A stretch of DNA of 64,000 nt from NCBI GenBank assembly GCA_016124635.1, contig WGNJ01000019.1:124001-188000 (forward strand), written 5' to 3'. The stretch comes from Alphaproteobacteria bacterium (lineage in GTDB: Bacteria; Pseudomonadota; Alphaproteobacteria; Micropepsales; Micropepsaceae). Below, in pieces: positions 1-8,547 of this stretch. The notes under the pieces were generated by a model. The model made no database searches. It saw only the letters and a program-made list of their open reading frames with translations, and was not told the origin of the DNA. Position numbers and translations under genes: made by a program. Position 1 is the first letter of the stretch. Every line of letters begins with the position of its first letter.

Positions 1-41
1 CCGGAAACTTGGTAGGCTGGCCGCAGTCACGAGGCGAATAT

Positions 42-866
42 ATGCCGACCTATATCGACATTCACGACTTGCCGGGTGTTACGCCGGCCGACGTCGCCAA
101 GGCACACCATGCCGACACCGTTGTGCAGGGCAAGCATGGAGTCGAGTACCTCAAGTACTGGCTGAACACGAAAACGGGGAAGGCCTTCTGCATGTGCACG
201 GCGCCAAGCGCCGAAGCTGCGGCGGCGGTGCACAAGGAGGCGCACGGATTGACCGCCGTGAAGATCATGGAGGTCACACCGGAAATCGCCGATGCGTTCA
301 TGGGTGCGTCGGAGATCGACGACGGCGGCGCAGCGCTGGCGCCCGGAAGCAAGAACGAACACGACACCGGCACGCGCTCGGTGCTTTTCACCGATATCGT
401 CGGATCGACGAACCTCACGCAGCGGCTCGGAGACGATGCCGCGATGGCGATGGTGGAGCTTCACGACGACATCGTGCGACGCGCGCTTATGTCGTTGAGC
501 GGTCGCGAAATAAAACATACCGGCGACGGGATCATGGCTTCGTTCTTCTCAGCGGCGTCGGCGGTGCGCTGTGGGATCAAGGTGCAAAACGAGCTGTCGC
601 AGCATCGCGGTCAGAAGCCCGAATTGCCTCTCCAAATACGCATCGGCATCGCGGCCGGCGAGCCGATCGAACGGCACAACGATCTGTTCGGATCGACCGT
701 GCAGCTCGCGGCGCGGCTGTGCGCGCATGCCGAGCCCGATCAGGTGCTGGTCTCCAATACGGTGGCCGAGCTTTGCGCCGGGAAAGCGCTCCCCCTCGTT
801 TGCATCGGTCACGTGTCGCTCAAAGGATTCGACACACCCGTTCAGGCGCATCGCGTCGAGGCCTGA
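42..866 (+). CDS. DUF4242 (nickel-binding-like) domain fused to class III adenylate/guanylate cyclase
   Basis: This 274-residue cytoplasmic protein has a DUF4242/SCO4226-type domain at residues 1-90 and a class III nucleotide cyclase domain at about 112-272. It probably makes cAMP or cGMP in response to a ligand bound by the N-terminal domain (inference). Catalytic residues can be placed: metal-binding Asp118 (FTDIVGST) and Asp162 (KHTGDG), base-selecting Lys159, and transition-state Arg225. The usual Asn of the N-x-x-x-R motif is Gln221 (VQLAARL), a variant that could change activity. The ATG at 42 is chosen over a start at 9 because of an upstream GAGGCG and because the domain starts there. 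A strong hairpin follows the stop. The 3' end of the gene is duplicated at 20136. Confidence 0.88.
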   Translation: MPTYIDIHDLPGVTPADVAKAHHADTVVQGKHGVEYLKYWLNTKTGKAFCMCTAPSAEAAAAVHKEAHGLTAVKIMEVTPEIADAFMGASEIDDGGAALAPGSKNEHDTGTRSVLFTDIVGSTNLTQRLGDDAAMAMVELHDDIVRRALMSLSGREIKHTGDGIMASFFSAASAVRCGIKVQNELSQHRGQKPELPLQIRIGIAAGEPIERHNDLFGSTVQLAARLCAHAEPDQVLVSNTVAELCAGKALPLVCIGHVSLKGFDTPVQAHRVEA

Positions 867-978
867 AGAAAGCGACGGCCGCGAGCCCAGGGCTGGGCAC
901 CTCGCGGCCGTGCTTTGGGTCGCGGGACGGGCGAGAGCAGAGAACCTCGCCCTGCCCGTGCGCACACAACATCGACAT
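816..978 (+). repeat. Duplicated segment, copy 1 (cyclase 3' end plus two hairpins)
   Basis: This segment matches 20136-20300 along its length. It covers the last 17 codons of the cyclase gene and about 110 bases of non-coding sequence. The block from about 871 to 916 is identical in both copies, while the coding part has about nine differences. The non-coding hairpin is therefore the best conserved part. Confidence 0.9.
875..911 (+). terminator. Hairpin terminator after the cyclase gene
   Basis: A perfect 11-bp stem (ACGGCCGCGAG with CTCGCGGCCGT) encloses a small GC-rich inner hairpin (CCCAG/CTGGG) and is followed by TGCTTT. It starts 9 bases after the cyclase stop. The U tract is weak, so intrinsic termination is likely but not certain. 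A second stem (929-935 with 946-952) follows. Confidence 0.6.
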
Positions 979-1037
979 CGCGACGGGGCTCGATCGGCAA
1001 TGGAGCAGTTGTCTCGGGAGGTCCCAGTGAATCTGAC

Positions 1038-1319
1038 ATGACCAAACAGGCTAAGTTCTGGTCGAAAAAAGTGACCGAAGAAAGCAGCGCACTCACGCTG
1101 GCGCCAGCTGTGTTCACCTGGTCCGACCCGAAGCGTATCGCCCGCTCACTCAAGCGCTCGGCGGAAAGCAGCACGCGGCGCAAGGGCACGGCGCTGCAAG
1201 CGGCGATGTCGATGCTCAATTTCTATATCAACCGCGCCGGCACGAACCTACCGAAGTCGCGCGTACGGGTCCTGCAGCAGGCCAAGCTCGAGTTGCGAAA
1301 GCTGTTCAAGCCGCGGTGA
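1038..1319 (+). CDS. DUF3175 family protein
   Basis: This is a 93-residue, strongly basic, soluble protein. It matches the DUF3175 pattern as I know it: a W-S-x-x-V-T start, then F-T-W-x-D-P-K-x-I-A-R-S-L-K-R-S-A, a central R-R-K, S-M-L-N-F-Y-I-N-R-A-G-x-N-L, and an ending E-L-R-K-L-F. The family has no assigned function; it is small and common in soil alphaproteobacteria. The ATG at 1038 matches the family length; longer in-frame sequence upstream overlaps the non-coding repeat and is unlikely to be coding. It stands alone between the cyclase terminator and the MerR gene. Confidence 0.8.
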   Translation: MTKQAKFWSKKVTEESSALTLAPAVFTWSDPKRIARSLKRSAESSTRRKGTALQAAMSMLNFYINRAGTNLPKSRVRVLQQAKLELRKLFKPR

Positions 1320-1335
1320 TCAACACACCAATTTC

Positions 1336-1365
1336 CGAACCCCGTTGACCCGTCCCCAGGGTTCG
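1336..1365. promoter_or_regulatory. Inverted repeat upstream of the MerR-ATPase gene
   Basis: CGAACCC (1336-1342) and GGGTTCG (1359-1365) form a perfect 7-bp inverted repeat with a 16-base spacer that contains TTGACC. It lies 37 bases before the GTG start of the MerR-type gene. MerR proteins bind dyads in their own promoters, so autoregulation is a reasonable inference. Confidence 0.4.
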
Positions 1366-1401
1366 CCCTCATAGGGAAGGCTAGGTTTCGAGAGGTGATT
1401 C

Positions 1402-2439
1402 GTGATTCACAAAGGCGGATTTCTGACCGCATCCGAAGCGGCCGAAACGTTGGGCACATCGATCAAGGCTCTGCGCCTCTACGAGCGGCGAGGCCTCCTA
1501 ACCCCAGTGCGCACACAGGCAGGCTGGCGCGCATTCGGTCCCGCCGAGATGGAACGCGCTGCTCAAATCGCAAAACTGCGAGCGCTTGGTTTCAGTCTGG
1601 CGCAGATCTCCACGCTCTTTCGGGGACAGTCGACCTCCGGCTTGGAACAGATTATCGCTCAGCATCAAAACTTTCTCGAAGGTCAGTTGAGCGAGCTCAG
1701 ACATCGCATCGAGCTCGTGAGGGACGTCCGCGATCAGATCGGGCGCGGTCAGCCGCCGTCGTTGGAACGGTTATGCCAGCTCAGTGGCAGCGACATCCAG
1801 CCGATCGCTGCTTTCAATCTTCCTTGGCCTTGGGGCGGTGAGCTGTTTCAGCTGCACGAACCACGGCAACTGACCTACATCGTCGGTCCGTTGTTCAGCG
1901 GCAAAACCAGACTCGCGCGCCTAATTGCCGAGACGTTGCCGAGTGCCGTCTTCATCGGAATCGACCGCCTTGAAGACGGCGGTGCGGCAGCACTCGCGAA
2001 ACTCGAAACCGACGCAGCTCTGAAGGACCGCGTCGAGCAAGCGCTCGCTTGGCTGGTTGACGACGGCGCGAAGCCATCGCCCGCGTTGACGACGCTGCTC
2101 GTGGAATTGGAAATGCCGGGAGCCGACTATCTCGTCGTCGACGTCGTCGAGCAAGGATTGGACGGCGTCACGCAGGAGGCGCTCGGCGCCTATTTGCGGC
2201 GCCGGCGCGCGCACGGGCCAACGCTGTTCCTCCTCACGCGCTCAAGCTCGATCCTCGATTTGGCGTTGGTCGGCCCACATGAATCAGTTCTGCTCTGCCC
2301 GGCCAATCACAGCACGCCGATCTATGTCACGCCGTGCGCCGGTGCGCCGGGCTACGAGACTGTCGCCAGCTGCCTTGCGCCACCCGAGGTTCGCGCGCGA
2401 ACGGCGGGCGTCGTCGCCGTGATGCCGCCGGCCGCTTGA
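1402..2439 (+). CDS. MerR-type regulator fused to a P-loop ATPase-like domain
   Basis: The 345-residue product starts with a MerR-type winged helix (residues 7-75: LTASEAAETLGTS, LRLYERRGLL, RALGFSLAQI) and a coiled dimerisation helix (about 78-115). Instead of a small ligand pocket it continues into about 190 residues with a Walker A motif, GPLFSGKT (162-169), and a Walker B-like YLVVDVVE (243-250). The P-loop suggests nucleotide-dependent control of DNA binding; this is inference. The start is the GTG at 1402, preceded by GAGAGGTG. The neighbours are unrelated. The domain order is uncommon, and I do not recognise a characterised member. Confidence 0.85.
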   Translation: MIHKGGFLTASEAAETLGTSIKALRLYERRGLLTPVRTQAGWRAFGPAEMERAAQIAKLRALGFSLAQISTLFRGQSTSGLEQIIAQHQNFLEGQLSELRHRIELVRDVRDQIGRGQPPSLERLCQLSGSDIQPIAAFNLPWPWGGELFQLHEPRQLTYIVGPLFSGKTRLARLIAETLPSAVFIGIDRLEDGGAAALAKLETDAALKDRVEQALAWLVDDGAKPSPALTTLLVELEMPGADYLVVDVVEQGLDGVTQEALGAYLRRRRAHGPTLFLLTRSSSILDLALVGPHESVLLCPANHSTPIYVTPCAGAPGYETVASCLAPPEVRARTAGVVAVMPPAA

Positions 2440-2647
2440 TCGGCGATTGCTTCGGACGGTTTGCGCACAGGACAACGGATCAAGAAGGCGCGACGACACG
2501 CCAGTGATCCTAGGCATCCGCGACGGCGATGCGGTTCCCTCAAACCGCAGTATTCTCGACTATCTGTTGATTCTGTAAGACGAGGCCGGACCCGTTGGTT
2601 CTGCGGCGCCTGACGATCGGTGCCGGGGTTTGTAAGGAAAAACGCGC

Positions 2648-3967
2648 ATGCTCAAAGACCTTGGATGGCTCCCGTTCCGCGAGCAAATCGAGGCCGCGTT
2701 GACTTGGGTGCAAACGCACGCGGAGAAAGTCGGAACGGACGCCATCGCGGAGGCCGCCGTCGCCGCCGGACTTTATGTCGTCATCTTCATGCTCAGCGGG
2801 ATACTCCGCCGCGCAGTCGGGAGATTCTTGCAGGTCCGATTCTTCGAGTCCTATCGCGTGCTGATCGGCCGAACCATTCTGCCGCTCGTCATGCCGATCG
2901 CTTATCTGCTGTCGCTGTGGGTTTGCGTCGCCATTGCGCGGCAATTGGATTTCACAACGGGCCTTTTGAATCTCGCAGCCACTCTCGTCACCGCTTGGGT
3001 CGTGATCAGGCTCGGCGCATCGTTCATTGCGGACGCCGCAGTATCGCGCCTGTTGACGATCGCCGTCTGGATCGTGGCGGCGCTGAATATCGTCGGCTTG
3101 CTGTTGCCCACGCTGAAGCTTCTGGACAGCGTCGCAATTCACGCCGGCTCGCTGAGAGTTTCGCCGCTCACCGTGATCGAGGCGATGCTCTGGCTCGCCG
3201 GCGCGTTTTGGGTCGCCAACCTGATCGCCCGGCTCATCGAGCGCCGCGTCACCGCGTCACCCGCGTTGACGCCTTCGATGCAAGTGCTGATTGCGAAAAT
3301 TGCGAATGTCGGGCTGATCGCCGTTGCAGGGATGGTCGCCCTAGGCGCTGTCGGGATCGATCTGACTGCGCTGACGGTGCTGACCGGCGCATTGGGGTTA
3401 GGCTTGGGCTTCGGTTTGCAGAAGGCCGTCGCGAATTTCGTAAGCGGTCTGTCGATCCTAATGGACCGATCCATCAAACCGGGAGACGTCATCTCGGTGG
3501 GCGAGACGTTCGGTTGGGTGCGCTCAATGGGTGCGCGCTATGTCTCCGTGCTCACGCGGGACGGTCTCGAGTACCTCATTCCCAACGAAGATCTGATCAC
3601 CAAGCAGGTCGTGAATTGGAGCCTCTCGGACAACAAGGTTCGCATCCGCGCACCGATCGGCGTTTCCTACAAATCCGACATCCACAAAGCTCGACAGCTC
3701 TGCATCGATGCGGCTGCGGAAACGCCACGCGTTTTGGAGGACCCCAAGCCCCTGTGCCACCTGGTCGCCTTCGGCGACAGCTCGGTCGATCTGGAGCTTC
3801 GATTTTGGATCAAGGATCCACGCAACGGACTCGTCAACGTGAAGAGCGAAGTCCTGCTCAAGATTTGGGACAAGTTCAAAGCGGAAGGTATCGAGATTCC
3901 GTTTCCCCAACGCGACGTTCACGTGTCGTCGCCGATCGAAGTCAGCATGCAACCGCGCGGCGCTTGA
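2648..3967 (+). CDS. MscS-family mechanosensitive ion channel
   Basis: This 439-residue inner-membrane protein has an N-terminal region of several predicted membrane segments followed by the MscS core. The pore-lining helix and beta domain are recognisable from the stretch GLGLGFGLQKAVANF, then SGLSILMDRSIKPGDVI, and from the IPNEDLI segment. The C-terminal alpha/beta cage domain follows (IRAPIGVSYKSD to the end). It would open under membrane tension and release solutes during hypo-osmotic shock. A good ribosome site (AAGGA) lies about 10 bases before the ATG. It converges on fhs with 4 bases between the stops. Confidence 0.92.
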   Translation: MLKDLGWLPFREQIEAALTWVQTHAEKVGTDAIAEAAVAAGLYVVIFMLSGILRRAVGRFLQVRFFESYRVLIGRTILPLVMPIAYLLSLWVCVAIARQLDFTTGLLNLAATLVTAWVVIRLGASFIADAAVSRLLTIAVWIVAALNIVGLLLPTLKLLDSVAIHAGSLRVSPLTVIEAMLWLAGAFWVANLIARLIERRVTASPALTPSMQVLIAKIANVGLIAVAGMVALGAVGIDLTALTVLTGALGLGLGFGLQKAVANFVSGLSILMDRSIKPGDVISVGETFGWVRSMGARYVSVLTRDGLEYLIPNEDLITKQVVNWSLSDNKVRIRAPIGVSYKSDIHKARQLCIDAAAETPRVLEDPKPLCHLVAFGDSSVDLELRFWIKDPRNGLVNVKSEVLLKIWDKFKAEGIEIPFPQRDVHVSSPIEVSMQPRGA

Positions 3968-3971
3968 AGGC

Positions 3972-5642
3972 TCAGAACAGTCCTTCGATCTGACCCTCGG
4001 CGTTTAGTTTGATTGCGTTGGCGGAGGGGACTCTGGGCAGACCGGGCATCGTCATGATGTCGCCGGTGATGACGACCAAGAATTCGGCGCCGGCGGAGAG
4101 CCGCACGTCTCGAATCGTGACCGAGTGACCCGACGGCGCGCCCTTGAGCAGCGGGTCCGTCGAGAACGAATATTGGGTCTTGGCCATGCAGATCGGGAAG
4201 TTGCCGAAGCCCTCGGCCTCGAAGTCCTTGAAGCGCTGCCGGACGGCGACGTCGGCCGCTATCTCGCTCGCGCCGTACAGCTTGGTGGCAATCGCGTGGA
4301 CCTTGTCCCACAGCGGCATGTCGTCGGGATATAGCGGCGCGAAATTGTTGGGGCGCGTGCAGAGTTCGACCACGTTTCTCGCCAAATCCGCGCAGCCTTT
4401 GCCGCCGTCCCGCCAGTGCGTACACAGCACCGCCTCGACGCCTTGCGCGCGCGCCGCTTCTTCTATCGCGGCGATCTCCGCATCCGTGTCCGAAGTGAAG
4501 CGGTTGACCGCTACGACGACCGGCACGCCGAACGCCTTCACGTTGGCGATGTGGCGCGAAAGGTTCGAGCAGCCTTTCTTGATCGCGGCGACATTTTCCT
4601 CGTTCAACTTGTCGCGCGCGACACCGCCATGCATTTTGAGCGCGCGCACAGTGGCGACCACGACGGCGCAAGCCGGCGTCAATCCGGCCTTGCGGCATTT
4701 GATGTCGAAGAATTTCTCAGCGCCCAAGTCGGCGCCAAAGCCAGCTTCCGTCACCACGTAGTCGGCAAGCTTCAACGCCGTCGCCGTCGCAAGCACCGAG
4801 TTGCAGCCGTGCGCGATATTGCCGAAAGGGCCCCCGTGGACGAAGACCGGATTGTTCTCGAGCGTCTGCACGAGGTTGGGCATCAGCGCATCCTTGAGCA
4901 GAACCGTCATGGCGCCTTGCGCCTGCAACTCCTTAGCGGTCACATTCTCGCGCTCCCGCGTCTGGCCGACGACGATATTGCCGAGACGGCGCTCCAAGTC
5001 CTTCAAGTCGCGCGCCAGGCAAAAGATCGCCATGACTTCGGAGGCGACCGTGATGTCGAAGCCATCTTCTCGTGGGAAACCGTTGGCAACGCCACCGAGA
5101 GAGCTCACGATCTCTCGTAGCGCGCGGTCGTTCATGTCGACAACGCGCCGCCAGAAGATGCGCCGCGGGTCGAGACCGAGGGCGTTGCCCCAGTAGATGT
5201 GATTGTCGACAAGGGCGGCGAGCAAGTTGTTCGCCGTCGTGATGGCGTGGAAGTCTCCCGTGAAGTGGAGATTGATATCCTCCATCGGCACCACTTGAGC
5301 GTAACCACCACCGGCGGCACCGCCCTTCATGCCGAAGCAGGGGCCGAGCGACGGCTCGCGCAGGCACCCCATCGCCTTCTTTCCGATGTGATTGAGACCG
5401 TCGACCAGGCCAACCGTCGTCGTCGTCTTGCCCTCACCCGCCGGCGTCGGCGTGATCGCCGTGACGAGGATCAGCTTACCGTCCGTCCTCGATGCGAGGC
5501 CGTTGATGAAATCGAAGGCGAGCTTTGCCTTGTACGGTCCGTATTGCACCAGCGCGCCGTCGGGGATCGCGAGCTTGCGCCCGATCTCGGCAATCGGCTG
5601 CATGTGCGCGGCGCGAGCGATCTCAAGGTCGTTGAGTGCCAT
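3972..5642 (-). CDS. fhs: Formate-tetrahydrofolate ligase
   Basis: This 556-residue protein is full length for the family. It makes 10-formyltetrahydrofolate from formate, ATP and THF in cytoplasmic C1 metabolism. The family P-loop [14 protein letters not shown] and the glycine-rich stretch around [24 protein letters not shown] are intact, as is the C-terminal [15 protein letters not shown]. The gene lies 49 bases downstream of a 61-residue membrane protein gene and may share its transcript. In methylotrophic and many other Hyphomicrobiales fhs feeds formate carbon into serine and purine synthesis. Confidence 0.98.
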   Translation of the reverse strand: MALNDLEIARAAHMQPIAEIGRKLAIPDGALVQYGPYKAKLAFDFINGLASRTDGKLILVTAITPTPAGEGKTTTTVGLVDGLNHIGKKAMGCLREPSLGPCFGMKGGAAGGGYAQVVPMEDINLHFTGDFHAITTANNLLAALVDNHIYWGNALGLDPRRIFWRRVVDMNDRALREIVSSLGGVANGFPREDGFDITVASEVMAIFCLARDLKDLERRLGNIVVGQTRERENVTAKELQAQGAMTVLLKDALMPNLVQTLENNPVFVHGGPFGNIAHGCNSVLATATALKLADYVVTEAGFGADLGAEKFFDIKCRKAGLTPACAVVVATVRALKMHGGVARDKLNEENVAAIKKGCSNLSRHIANVKAFGVPVVVAVNRFTSDTDAEIAAIEEAARAQGVEAVLCTHWRDGGKGCADLARNVVELCTRPNNFAPLYPDDMPLWDKVHAIATKLYGASEIAADVAVRQRFKDFEAEGFGNFPICMAKTQYSFSTDPLLKGAPSGHSVTIRDVRLSAGAEFLVVITGDIMTMPGLPRVPSANAIKLNAEGQIEGLF

Positions 5643-5691
5643 GGCAGACGTTCCTTGAGATCGTCGTTGTCGCTCGATGAGTTGAAGCGGG

Positions 5692-5877
5692 CTAGCGCCG
5701 CATCTCGACCAATACCATGAGACCCAAGAAGCCTGTGACCGCCGCTCCGACCCAACTCGCCATCATCGGTATGGTGTAGGGTCCGATGATCACGTCGAAA
5801 TTATTCATGATCCGGTAGACGTGCGCTGCCGCGACGGCGAACAACAGCAACACGGTTAGCAGTGTGAATATGCGCAT
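5692..5877 (-). CDS. Small two-helix membrane protein
   Basis: This is a 61-residue protein with one hydrophobic helix at residues 3-18 and a second at about 38-57, joined by a short polar loop ([14 protein letters not shown]). No family function is known to me. The ATG at 5877 has a strong ribosome site (GGGAGG, about 8 bases upstream). It is probably co-transcribed with fhs 49 bases downstream. An orphan fragment of the neighbouring GCS2-type gene lies directly upstream. Confidence 0.75.
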   Translation of the reverse strand: MRIFTLLTVLLLFAVAAAHVYRIMNNFDVIIGPYTIPMMASWVGAAVTGFLGLMVLVEMRR

Positions 5878-5889
5878 GAGAAACCTCCC

Positions 5890-5946
5890 TCATTGGATCC
5901 GCCATTTGTGTACCGGTTTTTTTGACAACATGTTGAAGTAATATTT
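5890..5946 (-). pseudogene. Orphan 3' end of a GCS2-type ligase gene
   Basis: Read on the minus strand, this 19-codon stretch encodes KYYFNMLSKKPVHKW and then runs to a TGA. It matches the C-terminus of the intact gene just upstream (KYYLNMSSKKPVHTW) at 12 of 15 residues. Most base differences fall in third codon positions, and the fragment is richer in A and T. No matching sequence continues further 5', so it is a truncated remnant or the scar of a tandem duplication. Confidence 0.7.
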
Positions 5947-6104
5947 TCGCCATGATGCTTCAGCGCATGGAAGGATGCGCTGCAGCATACATCTCAGCGC
6001 CGCGCGGACTGACGATGCGCCGCAAGGTCAAGCGTTGATCGACGAGTCCGGTGTCGGATTGACGCAGCGCGACGGGCCGACCGGTAGAAGACGCCTGGAC
6101 TCGA

Positions 6105-7547
6105 CTAGACCTCCCACGTATGCACCGGCTTCTTCGACGACATGTTGAGGTAGTACTTTTCGGCGAGGCCCTGGAAGTCGCGACCGTGCACGTCGATGAA
6201 GCTTCGCTGAAAGGCCGCTCCGTTTCGGCCCGAGACAACGCGCTCGCGAACGACTTCGTCGAGGTAACCGCGCACCTCCGCTTCGGAGACTCCGAGCTTC
6301 AAAAGCGCCTCACGCGCCATCGGCAGCAATTGATCGAGAACAAGCGCTTGGAGATCGTAGGCCTTCCCGTCGAGCCACTTGATGCGCGCACGGAAGCCCG
6401 ACCGCGCCGCCGCATAAAAGTTGCTCTTGCAATCTTCGAACGACAGCAAGGTCTCGGGAGGCACCTTGCTTCGCGCCAGAGCATAGGTGAGCCCGATGTA
6501 GAAGGCTGCGTTCGCCATGCAGTCGGTGACCGTCGGGCCCGACGCGCATACGCGATGCTCCACCCGCAGATGAAATTGGCCGGCTTTACCGACACCGACG
6601 ATCGGGCGATTCCATCTCCAGATCGTACCGTTCTGGAGTCTCAGGTGATCGAGCCAACCGACGTCGGATGTGCTCACCATCGGTAGTAAGGGCTCGTAGT
6701 CGTCCAGATTCTCGAGGAACAACTCCATGAACGACGTCTTGCAGTAGCCTTCGCCGAATTTCACGCGGCCGATATGATCTCCGTTCTGATCCCTATAGCT
6801 GTCGATGAACACCGATTGTTCGAACAGCGGTATCCTCGTTTCGTCCCAAAGGTCATGACCGAAAAGGTATGGAGCGTTTGCGGCAATGGCGACCGTGGGT
6901 GCGGATGCGATCTGCGAGGCGTTGTAGAATCTGACCGACTCCGACGGGCGGGTTTGAATGTGAACTTGAAGGGACGTCGTCGCGGCTTCGAGCAAGATGT
7001 TGTCGTGCACCGACTCGAGCCGTTCTTCGTTGTCGCCATCGATGGACAATTTGATGGGCCTGCCGTCGCGCAGCTCGATCACCCTGCGATCCAGCGCGGA
7101 GTATCTGTTGAGATCGGAAAGGAATTCGGGCCTCAGCATGTCGTCGGTCAGGGTCGGCGCGATCCCAACCATGAGCGCTCGCAGCCCCATGCCCTCGGCA
7201 AGCTGCGTACATTTTTGCCAGGTGTAGTCCAGCTTTTGCTCGAAGCGCGACAATAGGTTGGGGCCGGCCACCTCCGGTTCGATGTTCAGCTCGAAATTGA
7301 ATTGAGAAATTTCGTGACCCACAGTCGGGTCATTCAACTTGCTCAGGAACGCTTCGTTTTGAGGCGCCGGGCGGAAGTCCGTGTCGAGCAACCAGGCCTC
7401 GAGCTCCAAACCGAAAACGTCGCCCTTGTCCTCGAACCGCTCCTCGCGAAACAAACTCAGTAGATACTTCGTTTCCTCTTTGAGCTTGAGCTTGAAGCTT
7501 CGGATGTCGTCGGCGGTGAAGGTTTGCTTCTTGATTTCCTCTCCCAT
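6105..7547 (-). CDS. GCS2-family glutamate-cysteine ligase homologue
   Basis: The 480-residue protein belongs to the carboxylate-amine/glutamate-cysteine ligase type 2 superfamily (PF04107). Supporting segments are FGLELEAWLLD near residue 45 (metal-binding acidic pair), QFNFELNIEP, the HIQTRPS strand, and a C-terminal arginine-rich R-V-E-H-R-V segment. Related proteins ligate glutamate to an amine or cysteine, but this long branch has no assigned substrate, so I do not give a symbol. It is transcribed alone. A degraded copy of its 3' end lies 158 bases downstream of its stop. Confidence 0.8.
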   Translation of the reverse strand: MGEEIKKQTFTADDIRSFKLKLKEETKYLLSLFREERFEDKGDVFGLELEAWLLDTDFRPAPQNEAFLSKLNDPTVGHEISQFNFELNIEPEVAGPNLLSRFEQKLDYTWQKCTQLAEGMGLRALMVGIAPTLTDDMLRPEFLSDLNRYSALDRRVIELRDGRPIKLSIDGDNEERLESVHDNILLEAATTSLQVHIQTRPSESVRFYNASQIASAPTVAIAANAPYLFGHDLWDETRIPLFEQSVFIDSYRDQNGDHIGRVKFGEGYCKTSFMELFLENLDDYEPLLPMVSTSDVGWLDHLRLQNGTIWRWNRPIVGVGKAGQFHLRVEHRVCASGPTVTDCMANAAFYIGLTYALARSKVPPETLLSFEDCKSNFYAAARSGFRARIKWLDGKAYDLQALVLDQLLPMAREALLKLGVSEAEVRGYLDEVVRERVVSGRNGAAFQRSFIDVHGRDFQGLAEKYYLNMSSKKPVHTWEV

Positions 7548-7739
7548 GACTCCCCCTGCAGGAACGGCAACCGACGCCAGCGCCCGTTTGAGGACGCGCG
7601 TGGCGTTTCAGCAATGCTCCGATCAGGGTAAGCGAGAAAGGCTTTGACGGCGAGACATTTGCGCCGAGACTCTTCGTATCGATGACAAGAGCGCGGATTG
7701 CGAGGAGCAGCAGCCGAGACAGCTCAAGAAATGGCTTCG

Positions 7740-8282
7740 CTACCGTTGCGCGGTGCTCGTGGAGCCCGCCGCATGAAAGCACGGTGGCTTGTTCTTTCGA
7801 ACGCGGCAATCGTAGGGATCAGTAGCGACGCGATTGCGCACCTGGTGCGAGCCTCTCCCGTGATTCCGTCCCGCTCTCGCTATCACGGCGCGGCTCTTGT
7901 GCGTGTTGTGGCGGACGTGATGGGCGGCGTGGGTTCGGGTCGAGCGAGCTTTGTGTGTCCGCCGCACTTGAGCCGGGCGGCGCGCCTCAGCAACGGAAGC
8001 CGGCTGCACCTGCTCGATCAAGAGTGGCTTCATCTGAGGCAACGGTGCCGGCACGGGCGCGCGCTCCTCGGAAAGGGACGGCGGTGTCGAAGCCAGCACC
8101 GTCTGCGCAGGCGCCGGCGACGCATCTTCTACCACGATCGGCAATGAAGGTTGTGCTGCGACCGAGGGCGAGGCATCGCGTTCCGTCGACGCCTGAGCCA
8201 CTGACGGCTGCTCCGTATCCGATACGGCGCTCCATGCGTATACCGTCGCGATCAGCGCAGCCGCCGTCACAACGATATGCAT
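7740..8282 (-). CDS. Hypothetical membrane-anchored or secreted basic protein
   Basis: I do not recognise this 180-residue protein. From the ATG at 8282 it starts with a hydrophobic segment (VVTAAALIATVYAWSAV) that is a signal or anchor. A long Ala/Pro/Ser-rich stretch follows, then a very basic His/Arg-rich tail ending in DPYDCRVRKNKPPCFHAAG, with two cysteines. The start is chosen because AAGGAA lies about 7 bases upstream; an earlier ATG at 8345 has no such site. Low complexity suggests an extended periplasmic region. Confidence 0.55.
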   Translation of the reverse strand: MHIVVTAAALIATVYAWSAVSDTEQPSVAQASTERDASPSVAAQPSLPIVVEDASPAPAQTVLASTPPSLSEERAPVPAPLPQMKPLLIEQVQPASVAEARRPAQVRRTHKARSTRTHAAHHVRHNTHKSRAVIARAGRNHGRGSHQVRNRVATDPYDCRVRKNKPPCFHAAGSTSTAQR

Positions 8283-8547
8283 ATTGTTCCTTACCAGGCC
8301 CCGATTTGTGTGCCGGCGGAACAATCGACGTCTTGGCCTAAGCATCTCCTCGCGCTCTTCAAAATACGTGCCGGAAGGTCTTGGGCGACGACTCGGCGCC
8401 TCCGGTAACGGAGCGATTCGTTTGATACAGAATAGCGCGCGACATGAAAAGCGCGGGTTCCGTGTAAATTTACTGGGTTAACGACGATTCCGGCATCCGT
8501 CGGCTGCACAACACTGCTTCAGCAGGCTCAGGATCGTCGGCGCCTTT

